64,000 nucleotides of DNA from Humulus lupulus (GCF_963169125.1 NC_084798.1:103309970-103373969), one strand, 5' to 3'; shown: positions 1-12,483, counted from the stretch's first letter. Program-made: numbers and translations. The notes: generated by a model from the sequence alone, not told the origin.

Positions 1-2
1 TC

Positions 3-1319
3 AGGGCAGCGAAGATAAATGAGTTCATGGGGCTAGTGCAGGGCAGCATGACAGTTTCAGAGTATGTCCTGAAGTTTGACAGACTTGCGAAATTCGCACC
101 AGATCTTGTGCCTACTGATGCAGCTAGGCAGGACAGATTCATTAAAGGGCTTAATGCTATGATTGCCCGTAATGTGAGGATTACAACAGTTCCTGGAGGG
201 ACAACTTATGCCCAAGCTGTAGAGAAGGCTCTTACCGCTGAGGAAGCGGAAAATAAGATATGGAGAGAGAGTGCAGTGAGGCGGGAGGTCCGCAGGGCGG
301 TGCCTCCATATTCTGGTTCTGGAAGGGGTAGAGGCCCCAATGATTTGAAGAGGAAGGCTCCTGATGATTCAATCGCTCCTGGTTTTGATAGGAGAGGTTG
401 GGGTACTCAGGGTGGCCGTCAGGGAGGCGGTGATACATGGAGGACTTATCCTGAGTGCACAAGGTGCGGAAGACGCCATCCGGGCGAGTGTCGGGCTAAG
501 GTTTGTTATGTGTGCGGGGTGGTGGGACACCTCAAGAAAGATTGCCCGACAATGAAGAAGGGAGATGCAGGGAAGGTGGACAGTTTGACTCCAGCTCGAG
601 TGTTCACCTTGACGCAGGCGGAGGCCGAGGCTAGTCCCTCGGTAGTGACAGGTCAGCTTTCTAGTGCTGGCACTCCTTTTACTATATTGATTGACTCTGG
701 TGCTACACACTCGTTTGTTTCTAGTAAGGTGATTGATAGACTGTGTAGACCTAGTGAGTATTGTGTTTCAGGGTTTGGGACTATTTTGCCTACAGGGGAA
801 CTGGTGGTATCTAGGAGGTGGATTAGAGTACTGTCAGTGATAGTTGATGGTAGGGAGTTATCAGTAGACTTGATTGAGTTGAATATGGAGGACTTTGATA
901 TGATTTTAGGTATGGATTGGTTGGTTAGATATGGAGCTACCATTGACTGCAGGAAGAAGATGGTGACTTTTGAGCCAGAGGGCGAGGATCCCTTTGTTTT
1001 TGTGGGAGCGGTGCATGGACCCCGCGTACCCAGGATGGCCAGAGACTTGTTACAGGGTGGATGTATAGGCTTTCTGGCTAGTGTGGTGGATACCACTAGG
1101 GTTTCACCAGTAGGACTGGAGGAGACCAGATTGGTTTGCGAGTTCTTGGATGTGTTTCCTGAGGACTTGTCAGGGTTGTCGCCACGTAGAGAAATTCAGT
1201 TTGTTATTGAGTTGGCGCCAGGGACAGAGCCAGTGTCGAGGGCACCATATAGGATGGCACCGGTGGAACTGAAAGAATTGAAGATACAACTGCGGGAGCT
1301 TTTGGATTTGGGGTTTATC
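3..1319 (+). pseudogene. gag-protease and start of RT of family A chromovirus (partial)
   Basis: The open frame enters from the left edge in gag. A gag core (KFDRLAKFAPDLVP and onward) is followed by a basic Gly/Arg-rich linker, a CCHC zinc knuckle (CYVCGVVGHLKKDCP, near base 510) that packages RNA, and an aspartic protease with the active-site motif ILIDSGATHSFVS (near 688). The frame continues into the N-terminal RT region (ELKELKIQLRELLDLGFI) and stops being homologous at base 1319, where a solo LTR is inserted. Beyond the insertion the same frame resumes at 2417 with RPSYSPWGA, so this was one continuous Gag-Pol frame. The first ATG at base 27 is internal, not a true start. Confidence 0.92.
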
Positions 1320-2411
1320 TGTTATATTATAATATAATGTTTTAGATTAAATAAATGTGACAAAGTGTGTCACATATTGTAACATATAATAGAGAGTTAC
1401 AATATTTAGATATATGAGATATATCCAAATAATGTAACATATTTGATGTTACAAATTTGTAACCTCCAAATATTACCCTTTATTGTGTAAAATTGTTGTT
1501 ACACAATATTGAGATGAATTTCATAAAGACATATGTGATATGGCTGTTAGAGATATGATTTTAACCCCAATAATGTATTTTGGGAGTTACAAAATCATTT
1601 GGGAGGGTTTGGAACCGTTTGGAAAAACAACACATTTTTAGGTGCTGAAATTGGTCGGTGGCCGCGGCCACTAATGTCTCTGGCCGCGGCCACAGGCAAA
1701 AAACTGACCAATTTTCAATTTTTTCAATCTTTGTTGAACGGCTCAAAAAACCCAAATAACTCCCAAATCTCTTTTTTAATTCCATATTAATCCAATTAAA
1801 CATTGGTAACAGCCATAGGGGTTGGTGGAATTTGAAATTCAAAGGGTGTCTCTAAACTCTATAAATAGGAGCCTATAGCTCACTTGTATGACACGACATT
1901 TCTATCCATTAGAGCACTTGGCTAGAAACACCTTGAGGCTTGATAATTCCAGAAAGCTTTTCCAATATCTGAGAGAGATCCCTTAGTGCTTGAGTTAGGG
2001 GGAAATAAGTTTTTGGACAAAGGTTTTAAACCTTGTTCAAGTTGGTGATCCCCAACCCTCTTCACTTAGGTTGTGTAAGTGAGAGTTTCTTGTATTTCTA
2101 TTCTTCTTTCTATTGTATTGTTTTCTTCTTATTCTCTTGTTCCTATTACTTGTATTTATTGTTCAAGAGTTGTAATATTTTCTTTTCTTTTGTTTCAAAC
2201 ACTTTAATTTATTTGTAACCTTTTGCTTAGAATTGTATTTTACTATTCTATTCTTCTTCATCATCTTCTTCATTTCTTTTGTTTTATTTGTATTTTCAGT
2301 TATAGAGTTGTAACACTTTATTTAATCAATCCTTGTCTATTGTAATAATTTGCATAGAGTTGTAACATATTATTATTAATTTCCATTGAGGCAAAACAAT
2401 TTTTCCTAACA
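1320..2411 (+). mobile_element. Solo LTR (family D, Copia-like), 1092 bp
   Basis: The insert starts TGTTA and ends TAACA and is flanked by the 5-bp duplication TTATC (1315-1319 and 2412-2416). Removing it and one duplication restores the RT frame across the junction. There is no coding capacity or primer-binding site, so it is a solo LTR left by recombination between two LTRs. A TATAAATA box lies at 1860-1867. Two GC-rich palindromes, GTGGCCGCGGCCAC (1658-1671) and TGGCCGCGGCCA (1681-1692), lie about 170-200 bp before it in otherwise AT-rich sequence. The Copia assignment is an inference from length and ends. Confidence 0.93.
1860..1867 (+). promoter_or_regulatory. TATA box of solo LTR D
   Basis: TATAAATA in the middle of the LTR, followed by a leader-like stretch, is where the U3 promoter of an LTR is expected. 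It would drive transcription rightward into the broken RT frame. Confidence 0.6.
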
Positions 2412-2416
2412 TTATC

Positions 2417-5091
2417 AGGCCTAGTTACTCGCCATGGGGTGCTCTAGTTCTATTTGTGAAGAAGAAGGACAAGACTTTAAGAATGTGTATAGACTACCGG
2501 GAATTGAACAAGTTGACTATCAAGAATAAGTATCCCCTACCAAGGATTGATGACTTGTTTGATCAGCTGCAGGGTAAGACGGTGTTCTTAAAGATTGATC
2601 TTCGATCTGGTTATCACCAGCTGAGGATCAAGGATGAGGACATACCGAAGACAGCCTTCCGAACGCGGTACGGGCACTATGAGTTTCTGGTCATGTCGTT
2701 TGGGTTGACCAATGCCCCAGCAGCCTTTATGGATCTAATGAACAGGGTGTTCAAGGATTTTCTGGATCAGTTCATTATTGTTTTCATCGACGACATCTTG
2801 GTGTATTCCAGTTCAGAGGCAAATCATGAGCTTCATCTTCGACAGGTTCTTCAGAGGTTGAGGGAGCATCAGTTGTACGCCAAGTTCAAGAAATGTGATG
2901 TTTGGCTACCAGAGGTGACATTCCTTGGACATATAGTGGGTGTAGTGGGATTAAGGTGGATCCATCTAAGGTAGAGGCGGTTAGGGATTGGCCGAGGCCA
3001 AGGAATGCCTTGGAGGTGCGGAGTTTTCTTGGTTTGGCAGGTTACTACAGACGGTTTATAGAGGGCTTCTCGAAGATAGCGACACTAATGACAGAATTGA
3101 CACAGAAGAATTTGAAGTTTATCTGGTCAGACAAGTGCGAAGAAAGTTTTCAAGAACTGAAGCGACGACTTATTTCGGCGCCTGTGTTGAGTCTTCCTTT
3201 GGGAGAAGGGAAATTTGTTGTTTATTGCGATGCTTCAAGGTTGGGTTTAGGCTGTGTGTTGATGCAGAATGAGAAGGTTATAGCTTATGCATCACGACAA
3301 CTAAAGAAGTATGAACAACGGTATCCTACCCATGATTTGGAGTTAGCAGCAGTGGTATTCGCACTGAAGATTTGGCGACATTATCTGTATGGGGAGAAGT
3401 GCGAGGTATACACTGACCATAAGAGTCTGAAGTATTTCTTTACACAAAAGGACCTGAACATGAGACAGAGACATTGGCTTGAGTTAGTAAAGGATTATGA
3501 TTGTGATATTCTTTACCATCCGGGGAAAGCTAATGTGGTGGCAGATGCATTGAGCCGGAGAGGCCCAAGTCAGTTATATAGTTCCATTCAGATCTCAAGG
3601 GAGTTAGCTGATGAGATGGTCAGAGCAAGGATAGAGTTGGTGGTAGGCCAGTTGGCCAATATTACTCTGCAGTCGACCCTGCTAGAGCGGATCAGAGAAT
3701 GACAGTTGGCAGATGCTCAGTTACAAGGGATTAGGGAGAATGTCTTAGCGGGAGTAGCTAAGGACTATTCTATATCTGAGGTTGGTTTGCTTTGGTATCA
3801 GGGACGGATATGTGTTCCAGCTGATGAAGGGATCAGACGTGAGATACTAGATGAGTCTCATACGATGTTGTACTCGCTTCATCCGGGTACTACGAAGATG
3901 GACCAGGATTTACGAACGTTATATTGGTGGCCCGGGATGAAAAAGGATGTGGTGGAGTACGTAGCTAGATGCTTAACCTGTCAGCAGGTGAAAGTTGAGC
4001 ATCAGCGACCAGCAGGGTTGCTTCAGCCGTTAGGTATTCCTGAGTGGAAATGGGAGGACATTACTATGGATTTTGTGGGAGGTTTACCTAGACGGTTGGG
4101 CTTCACTCGGTGTGGGTGATAGTGGACAGGTATACCAAGTCAGCTCATTTTCTTCCAGTGAGATCAACATATACTGTGGATCAGTATGCTGAGTTGTATG
4201 TGAGGGAGATCGTACGTCTCCGTGGGGTTCCTAAGTCTATAGTGTCAGATCGGGATCCTATCTTCACCTCCAAGTTTTGGAGTGGTTTGCAGAAAGCTTT
4301 GGGAACTCAGTTGAAGTTCAGTACATCCTTTCATCCTCAGACTGACGGACAGTCTGAGAGGACGATCCAGGTATTGGAGAATATGCTTAGAGCGTGTGTG
4401 ATTGACTTTGAGGGTTCATGGAGTAAGTACCTTCCGTTGATTGAATTTTCGTATAACAATAGTTACCAATCAACAATTGGAGTGGCTCCCTATGAGATGT
4501 TGTATGGGAGGAAGTGTAGATCACCCATTCATTGGGATGAGATGGGTGTGAGGAAGTATTTGGGACCAGACATGGTTCAGAGAACAAGTGAAGCTATAGA
4601 AAAGATCCGAGCTAGGATGCTCGCCTCTCAGAGCAGACAGAAAAGCTACGCTTAGGAATGTGGAGTTTCAGGTTGGGGACCATGTGTTCCTTTGAGTTTC
4701 ACCTCTGCGAGGGGTGAGGGGGTTTGGAAAGAAGGGCAAGTTAAACCCTAGATTCATTGGACCATTTGAGATCTTGGAAAGGATTGGTCAGGTGGCGTAC
4801 AGGTTAGCCTTACCGCCATCATTGTCAGGAGTCCATGACGTATTCCATGTTTCTATGCTTCAGAAGTACGTCTCGGATGTAACTCATGTATTGAGGTATG
4901 AAGATTTGGAGTTGCAGACAAATTTGGCTTATGAAGAGCAACCGGTTCAGATCTTGGATCGAAAAGATAAAGTATTGCGGAATAAGACGATTCCTCTTGT
5001 TAAAGTGTTGTGGAGGAATAGTAAGGTCGAGGAGGCAACCTGGGAGCCTGAGACAGCGATGCGGGATCAATATCCCGAGTTATTCACGTAA
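2417..5091 (+). pseudogene. RT-RNase H-integrase-chromodomain of family A chromovirus
   Basis: Domains in order: RT with CIDYRELN and the catalytic [10 protein letters not shown] (near 2790); RNase H with [12 protein letters not shown] (near 3220) and [10 protein letters not shown] (near 3410); integrase with an HHCC zinc finger (ESHTMLYSLHPG and CLTCQQV, 3855-3985) and a catalytic core including SDRDPIFTSKFW and PQTDGQSER; the GPFEIL motif near 4760; and a C-terminal chromodomain ([18 protein letters not shown], ending at 5088). Frames break near 2940, near 4100 and near 4650. TGA stops fall at 3700-3702 and 4693-4695, both looking like CGA-to-TGA decay. The chromodomain would direct integration to marked chromatin in live relatives. 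The copy is inactive. Confidence 0.93.
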
Positions 5092-5111
5092 ATTTCAAGG
5101 ATGAAATTCTC

Positions 5112-5123
5112 ATTAGGAGGGGA
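5112..5123 (+). promoter_or_regulatory. Polypurine tract of family A element
   Basis: A purine-rich run (TTAGGAGGGGA) lies just before the 3' LTR start at 5128, where plus-strand DNA synthesis is primed in LTR retrotransposons. Confidence 0.7.
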
Positions 5124-5127
5124 TAGT

Positions 5128-7515
5128 TGTAACGACCCAAATTTACTAATGAGGCTTAAGGGCCTTGATTAGTGTGTCGGGAGGGCATAATTGGAATATA
5201 TGTGATTTAATGATTAAAAATATGCTATATGACTATTTGAATATCTGAGATGCATGATTATGTGTATTAGTATGCATGTAGGCCCTGATTAGGTTAGAAA
5301 GGGCATAATTGTAATTTTGGCTCGTTGAGGGCATAACTGTATATATATGTGATAATTGTTGAGACCACATTATTATGTGGATATATTTGTGATCTGTGAT
5401 TCGAGACGATCCTAGTGAGCGGTTAAGCGAAAAAGGCACGGCGGGGATTTATACCCGACTCGGGGCGAGCTTGAGGGTATTTCTGGAATTTAGAGAATAT
5501 ATTGGGGTTAATTTTGATATTGAAGAATATAATTGGTAATTAGTTAAGTATTGGGAAGTAAGCAGTAAATATTAGAGACACTTGAGGAATTAGCGGGAAT
5601 TAGGTGAAATGACCAAAATGCCCCTAGGTGGATTAAAAGACTTAGGAATTAAGGGAGGGTATTGTGGTCATTTGGCATATAAGGATATGCATAACTGAGG
5701 CTTTATGCTTAGTGGAGTTTGTAGAATGAAATAGAACTCTGAAGGAAAGAAAAGAAAAGAAAGGAAAAGAAGGGAAAGAAGAGCAGGGTATTTTCCAAGG
5801 TCGATTTAGGCATATCTCCATCAATTCTTGGGGTATTTTGGAGCAGAAACTCAGGGGAAGCCAGAGTAAGCTTGAGGCTAGAGTCCTTGGTCTGGCTTGA
5901 AGAATTGGCAAGGGTTTAGCAAGAACAAACCATTTAGTTGAGGTAAGACTTTGAAGTTTCTTCAGTTTCTGGTTTTGGTATTGAACTAAGGTGTCTAAAG
6001 CTGAATTTGATGGGAACTCTAGGGAATTCAAGCCAAGGGTTGAGGAGGAGTAAGCCAAGGAGGTGTAGAGGCTGACTCTAGGTCAATCCCCATTGAAGGT
6101 ATGAAGTTCTAAGCTCTAAATTCTGAGGTTTTGATTGTTGTGCTGAAGTTTCTGAGTTTGAGGTTCAACCATGGTGAATTTTGAGATTAAGGATGCATGT
6201 GATTGGGTTTTATGTATTTGGGATGCTTAGGATGAGTGGAGTGTGTTGATAAGCTTGTTTTTAAGTTTGGTTGAAGATTGGAAAAGTTTTGGTAAGGGTT
6301 GGCTCGGGGAAATTGCAGGAAGGAAAAATGCAGGGTAGCTGGTTCTGTGACTAGCGCTAGCCTTTGGGCGCTGTAGCGCTAGGCTAGGTTGTCTGGGGGA
6401 TTTTGGGTTCTGCTTGTAATGCTGTAGCGCCCTCCAAAGAGTGTTGTAGCGCTACCCTGCTTCCAGAAGAGGGTTTTTGAGTGGTTTTCAACGGTTTTTG
6501 CTCAGGGGTTTGGGGTTCGATTCCACCACCCCGTTTGGTGGAATTAGAACTTCCCGAGGGCTCGGGATTGGTCCCGAGGTTAGGTTTTGGACTTGAGGGT
6601 TGGTGATAATTCTGACCTATGGTTGTGACTAGGTGTGCGCTAGGGCTCAAGAGGGATCATGCTCAAGGATCAAAGTGAATGAAGCTAGCAAATTTAAAGG
6701 TAAGAAAACTGCACCCGATTATATGTTTGAGATGGGACTAAGTGCTCCCGATATCTGTATAATGTCAATGATGGTATTATGCCATGGGACATGTGATAAA
6801 CGACCTAAGGGTGCCGTATACAATATTTGCGCACAGGGCGCGGCTTGGCCACTGGTAGCCGAGGACAGCTTAATATTCATTGAGCTCGGTTTAAGCGGGC
6901 CGGAGTCAGTGGGATAAATAGAGGGTGCGGCCTAAGGGCGCTAACCCTAGTTATCATTTGTGAATTGGTTATTGATATGAGATGATATGTTTAGTATGCT
7001 GAATACTTGGTTATCATAAGTGCTTAAACTATTGAGAACATGCTTATGTGATGTGAGATATTGGATTGTCTGTTGATTGTTATTGCTCTGTTATTGTGTT
7101 TTTTTGTTGGGCCTTGGCTCACGGGTGCTACGTGGTACAGGTAAAGGCAAAGGAAAATTAGACCAATCCTGAGATGGAGAGCTGCGGGGCTGAATGTACA
7201 TAGTCAGCTGTTTGGCCACCATGGCCGAGGAGTGGATCAGGACAAGGAATGCCTAACAGTATGTTTTGCCTTAGAGTGGCTAATTACTGTATTTGAAGTT
7301 TGAATCTTTGTAAATGGTTTAATCTTATTATTTTTTGGATCCCGTGTAAATAGGAAATGTTAATTTATAAGAAATGCGACTTTTAAGACCAAAATCTTTT
7401 AACCCTAGTTCCACTATAGACTCAGTAACACATCTTTAATTAAATGACTTGATTAGCAAGTCTAGCACTTTTATAAACACATAGTGTAACAGTCTTGATT
7501 ATCCAGGGCGTTACA
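5128..7515 (+). repeat. 3' LTR of family A element (A1), 2388 bp
   Basis: The LTR starts TGTAACGACCC and ends GGGCGTTACA, a TGTAA/TTACA inverted terminus. It matches the copies at 7516-9001 (inverted, partial), 19340-21743 (inverted, solo) and 47464-51614 (direct, solo, split). Between about 6345 and 6470 is a cluster of AGCGCT-based palindromic words, for example CTAGCGCTAG at 6351-6360. A 94-codon open frame at 6633-6917 is conserved between copies only because the LTR DNA is; it is not considered a gene. Confidence 0.93.
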
Positions 7516-9001
7516 CGCCCCTAGAGCTCTCCAACTCAGGATTGGTCAACCTTACCCTTGCCTTTACCTGCACCACGTAGCACCCGTAAGCCAAGGCTAT
7601 TAGACTTAGAAAACCATATAACATAGCATAAACAACATAGACAATCATATGACCCATAAGGCAGTTAACCAGGTATTCAACATATTATGAAAAACACATA
7701 ATCAGTGCTAGAAATCAACAAATCACAAACCATTTAAACCAGTATTCCACAAGTTATAGGCAACAACTTAACAACAGTAAACACATCATAGTTATCATAT
7801 AATATCCAGGGTCGACACCCTTAGGCCGCACCCTCTATTTAACCCACTGACTCCGACTCGCTTAGGCCAAGCTCAGTGATTATTTAGCTAACCTCAGCTC
7901 TCAGTGCCCGAGCCGCGTCCTGTGCGCAAATGTCAATTCCAGCACTCTTAGGCCATTTATTTCATGCTCACATGGCATGTCATAATCATACAACATTGTA
8001 TTCGAATATAGGGAACCCTAGTCCCAACATAGCCACATAAACGGGTGCAATTTTCTTACCTTTAATTCTGAGCGGAGAATGTGAAATGGTTCCGAGCACG
8101 ATCCTTAGCCCCGAGCCTTGGCGATAAACCTCAATTTGGGAGCTCAATTTCCAGCTGAATCCTCACACCAACTTAGCTCAAAGCAATGAATTTTCCTCTG
8201 ATTTCCAGCCCCAATTGCAGCTTAATTCCCCTTCAATTACTTTAAAGATCACAGCCCCAAAGCCTAGTCTAGGCTCCTTTTGGATTCTTAGCTTCAAAGT
8301 CCACAAGGGAGAGTGAGAAAGGGAAGAATCGTGAGAGATGAGAGAGAGAGCCTTTTTCCTTCTTTCTTTCCTTGGATTATTCCCTATCCTTCTATTTTGT
8401 TCTAACATAATGTTGAGTAAATCCTTAGACCTAGGGAATGACTATTTTGCCCTCCCAAATAAAACTAATTCTTTACTCATTCTAAGGGTATATTAGTCAT
8501 TTGTTCCCAATTCCTGCTAATTTCTCAAGTGTTTCTAACATCTACCAATTTATCTCGTCATTCAACTAATTACCAATTATTTTTCCCAATATCTAATAAT
8601 CCCCAATATATTTTCTAAGTTCCCGAAAATACCCCTAGTTTCCCTCCGAGTTGAGTATAAATCCCTGCTGCGACTATTTCACCAATCCGCTCACTAGGAC
8701 CGTCTCGAGCCATATACTGCAAATATATTCACATAATAATGTGGTATCAACAATTTATCACATATAATCGCATTTATGTCCTCAACGGGCCAAAATTATA
8801 AATATGCCCTTATAAGCTAAACATGGCCCACATGCATATTTAATACTAAAAAATATGCATTTCACATATACATATAATCATATAATCACGCATGCCACAA
8901 AAATCATGCATTTAATCATTAAATCACACATAATCCAATTATGCCCTCCCGACACGCTAATCAAGGCCCTTAAGCATTGTTAGTGATTTTGGGTCGTTAC
9001 A
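7516..9001 (-). repeat. Partial family A LTR (A4), opposite orientation
   Basis: Read on the minus strand, this begins TGTAACGACCC at 9001 and follows the family A LTR until it is cut at 7516, where the A1 LTR ends. The simplest history is that the A1 element inserted into this LTR and its remaining 3' few hundred bases lie left of the window. The right edge abuts a Harbinger transposase fragment, which it therefore interrupted. Together with 5128-7515 it makes a large inverted LTR pair with no spacer. Confidence 0.9.
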
Positions 9002-9278
9002 TCTTCAATCGCATTTTGCAATTGTTGCTGGACCATCACGTTTTTGGAACAAACATGTGTTACATGATATAATGACTGCATGCATTATTATGGACAATAT
9101 GATAATCGAAAATGAACGTGATATTAATGTACCAATCAATGAATTGATTGAAGCACCAGTACCAAATATTGAGAAGGTGATAAATGAGAAAACTAAATTT
9201 GAAGAATTTTTTAATCGATACAAATATATTAAAGATAAAGAAATTTACTTTGTACTTCGAAATGCATTAATTGATTAA
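9002..9278 (+). pseudogene. PIF/Harbinger-type transposase, C-terminal fragment
   Basis: The frame reads QSHFAIVAGPSRFWNKHVLH then MTACIIMDNMIIENERD and ends LRNALID with a stop at 9276-9278. This matches the C-terminal end of plant Harbinger DDE nucleases (usual motif HNMIIEDE, closing LR..LI). The usual His before NMIIE reads Asp here. The upstream catalytic part is absent because LTR A4 is inserted exactly at 9001/9002. It is a dead remnant; no terminal inverted repeat could be placed to its right. Confidence 0.8.
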
Positions 9279-11197
9279 TTGTAGGACAAATATACTAACT
9301 TACAAAATTAGTTAGTATATAATTATTAATGTACTTTTCGTTTTTTTTTATATTGGATATAATGTTTTTTTTAAATATAATATTTAATTATTATAATGCA
9401 ACAATTTAAATTAAGTCTATTAATATTTTTTTTTACTTGATATAAGATTATTATTACTTAATTATATATTAATATTAATGTATAAAATTAATATTTATTA
9501 ATTAGTTAAATTATTTATTGATAATTAAAAAGAATAATATAATAATAATTTTTTAATTAAAATTTAAAGTGAAATTTAAAATAATGATTGAAGATCTAAT
9601 AATAGTTTAAAAAAAAAGATAAAAATATAAAGATAAAATTAATTTAAAATAAAATTATAATTGGAAGTATGAAATCATTACTTTATCATCAACTAATGAC
9701 CCCATGGCCCCCACATAGCTGGTAAGGTCCACATGGTGTGGGACCCACGTCCTTATATGGAAGAAGGTAGGAAGGAGGGACCTGAATTTCATGAGAGAGA
9801 GAAGCTACACTCACTATAACCAAAATTCGGTTCTTCTATTATGGCATAGTGTTGTTACATTCAATGCTCTACTCTCAATCTCAGAATCCCAAGAAATTCG
9901 ACCCTTTCGGCCTAAACCTACTTGCAATACCTGGGCCCCACTTTGTGACCTCCTCTGCCGTCCGATCTAATGGACTCTTAAATCGTAGACGTTGAAGACT
10001 CAGATTAAGAAGAAAAGTCAACAATAATGATCGAGTCAGTGGTCGACTTGTTTTAAACGGCTGGGATGAAGCTGATAGCGTCAGACAAAATTTTGTAAAA
10101 AAAAAGAAAAAATGTGGATGAAATGACCAATTAATCCTTATCCAGTGGACATTAAAGAGAGATTTTATTGGCTATTTAGTCAAAATGCTTTATGTGGGCT
10201 AGGCGGCATTAGGTCACGGCGGTCCTTGTATTTCCATCAATATTGGTCATATTCTCTTAGAATGATAAATAAAGGTGCTATATAAAAAATTCACATAAAA
10301 TTGTAGCGCAGATAGTTTTTTTTTTAATATTTTTTTATATGGGGATAAATAGCTTAATTTTTACCTGTTTTGTAATTATATAATTTTTATCCAATTATAG
10401 GATATACTGTGTAATTTCCATAATAGTAAAGTTAAAAATAAAAAAAGTTATAGTATAATTTTTATTTTATCATATTAACAAGTAACTTTATTTGGGCCTC
10501 TTTATTCTAGATGCAAGGACAAATAACTAATAGCGCAAGTAATATATTATTGCTTTCTTATAAACACAAATTTATTAAACAGAGTTGTCTTTATTGTGTT
10601 TTGATGTGAGGAATTATGTTTGTAAGATTTCCCATAACAATAATTAAAGGAAGTCTTGTTATTCGAAAGATAAACAATTTATTGTTACAGCTCTAAATTT
10701 AAAAAAAAACATTTACGATAATTATTTCTTGAGAGAATTTAATAAATTTCTTCATCAGAATTACTCAAATCAGTATCAAACTAACTAATAGATCTCCATA
10801 AAATTGTGTAAAACATTTATAACACAGTAAAATTTGGAGTAGTTGTATTACTCTATTTTTTTCCTCTCTATTTTTTTAATATTTACTATAAAACACCATA
10901 ACTTATTTTATGTACTTTTTAAATTTTTATTAAGTATAAATTGTGATTATATAAAAATGTAAATACTATCTATTATTTTCTACCCTATTTTTTTTATATA
11001 ACTATCATGTATTATAATTTTCATAAATTATTAATAAAATTCTATCATAAAGATTATGAAAATATTTATACTTTATATATTTATGTTCGACCACATATTT
11101 GGCGTTCTCGTTGAAAGCCAATATTATTAAATAATGTTAAGGCTGGTTGTTTCTATTTCTATGTAAAATTCCTAGAAAAAACACATTAAACCTTCAT
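9279..11197. other. AT-rich intergenic DNA upstream of the bromodomain gene
   Basis: No gene is seen. Most is AT-rich. A more GC-balanced island (about 9690-10070) includes a GTGGGACCCAC word near 9742, and long A/T runs follow to 11100. It could contain distal promoter sequence for the gene at 11667. Confidence 0.6.
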
Positions 11198-11666
11198 TAT
11201 ATATATAAATAAATAAAAAATAAATCTCGTGGAGCGTGAAAGTACGCGCCATTTTGATAGAGCAATGAAAGAAGTTCTCCACCAAATAGAAAAAGGGCAA
11301 AGTGATGGAAGCCAAAGAAAAACGGGCAGCAGGCAAAGCGACACGCAACGCAAGCCCCATTTGGGCAACGGGCACTACCAAACGCTATATTTCTTCGCCG
11401 TTTTTCTTTTTCAAACCCAAAAAAAAAGAAAAACAATTGAAACTCATCAATTATTCATTTCGCGATCCGAACCTGAGGCTCGGTGTGTATGTAAGCTCAG
11501 GTTCGGAGTTCACGAATCTGCCCTCGCTTTCGAAAAAAGCCAACTATCCAAAATAATGGAACCCAAAGCAAGAGAGAGAGAGACTGAAACCATTCTAGAG
11601 CGAGAAAGTGGAGTGAGATAGGGAGAAATAGGGAGGGGTTTTGAGGAGAGAGAAAGGGGGTGACTG
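11198..11666 (+). promoter_or_regulatory. Probable core promoter and 5' leader of bromodomain gene
   Basis: A TATATATAAATAAATA stretch at about 11198-11215 is followed by a mixed-composition leader that includes a GA repeat just after 11570. A strong inverted repeat lies inside: arms at 11467-11477 (CCGAACCTGAG) and 11496-11506 (CTCAGGTTCGG) with an 18-base loop. Several short upstream frames exist, but none looks like a protein. The start of transcription cannot be seen from sequence alone. Confidence 0.5.
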
Positions 11667-12452
11667 ATGATGGGTCAGATCGTGAGGAGGAAGAAGAAAG
11701 GGCGTCCATCAAAGGCAGATCTAGCGGCGAGGAGGTCCGGCGAGTCGCCGGCGGCGGCCTCAGAAGCTGACGTCCGGCGGAGTCACCGGCGCCGGAATGT
11801 GAGGTACAACATCGACTTTGATGATTATCTGGATGAGGACGAGGAGTTGGACGAGGACGAGGACGAGGACGAAGGTGAAAACGAGAGAAGGAGAGAGAAG
11901 AAGCTGAAGCTGGTCGTGAAGCTCAACCAAGGCAGAGACGAAGGCTCCGGTTCTCGTGGGGGACAACAGGCGCTGGCCGAGACTGGGTCGGATGATGAGG
12001 AGGACGATGAGAGGAAGCGGAAGAAGAGGCGGATTAGCAGTGGCCACGATGGCGAAGACGAAGTCGTCGTTGATGATAACGATGACGATGGGGGCGGTGA
12101 TGATGATGAGGAAGAAGAGGTATGTTAATCACCATTTTAATGGATCTAAAAATAAGAACCACTAAAGTAGAAATGGTGATATTTTTGGTTCAGAGGTCTA
12201 GTAATGGTGTGTGTTCAGCTCAGCTGATATTACTCAGATGTTTATCTTTGATTTTTTCCTTCCCTTAATTCGTCGTAACTTCTCTATTACTCTCTATCCA
12301 AATCCCTTTCTCTCTCTAGGTCCTCTCTGTGTGTCGGGAGTTTGAGATACGGTTCGTGAGTCAAACTGTCAAAAAAAATAAAAATAAAAACTTATCAAAT
12401 ACCCACAGAATCTTTGATCAGCTCCCCACCTTTCTCTCTCTCTCTGTCTCAG

Positions 12453-12483
<31 letters not shown>

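Larger units (their letters stand above)
1..7515 (+). mobile_element. Ty3/gypsy chromovirus (family A), 5'-truncated by window edge
   Basis: This is the 3' part of an LTR retrotransposon: gag, protease, reverse transcriptase, RNase H, integrase and a C-terminal chromodomain, then a purine tract and a 2388-bp 3' LTR. The order PR-RT-RH-IN defines Ty3/gypsy, and the chromodomain places it among chromoviruses, probably the Tekay/Del group. The 5' LTR, primer-binding site and gag start lie left of the window. The element sits inside an older, oppositely oriented LTR of the same family (7516-9001), so CGCCC at 7516-7520 should be its target duplication. A solo LTR (1320-2411), about three frameshifts and at least two stop codons have killed it. 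Confidence 0.93.

Noticed and set aside
6633..6917. 94-codon protein gene, with a related frame at 19996-20190 (-)
   Set aside because: Both lie at the same place in family A LTRs; similarity reflects LTR homology, and the frames are broken differently in each copy.
11229..11621. 130-codon gene upstream of the bromodomain gene
   Set aside because: Low-complexity translation without a known domain; it overlaps the likely 5' leader and has overlapping frames of equal length.
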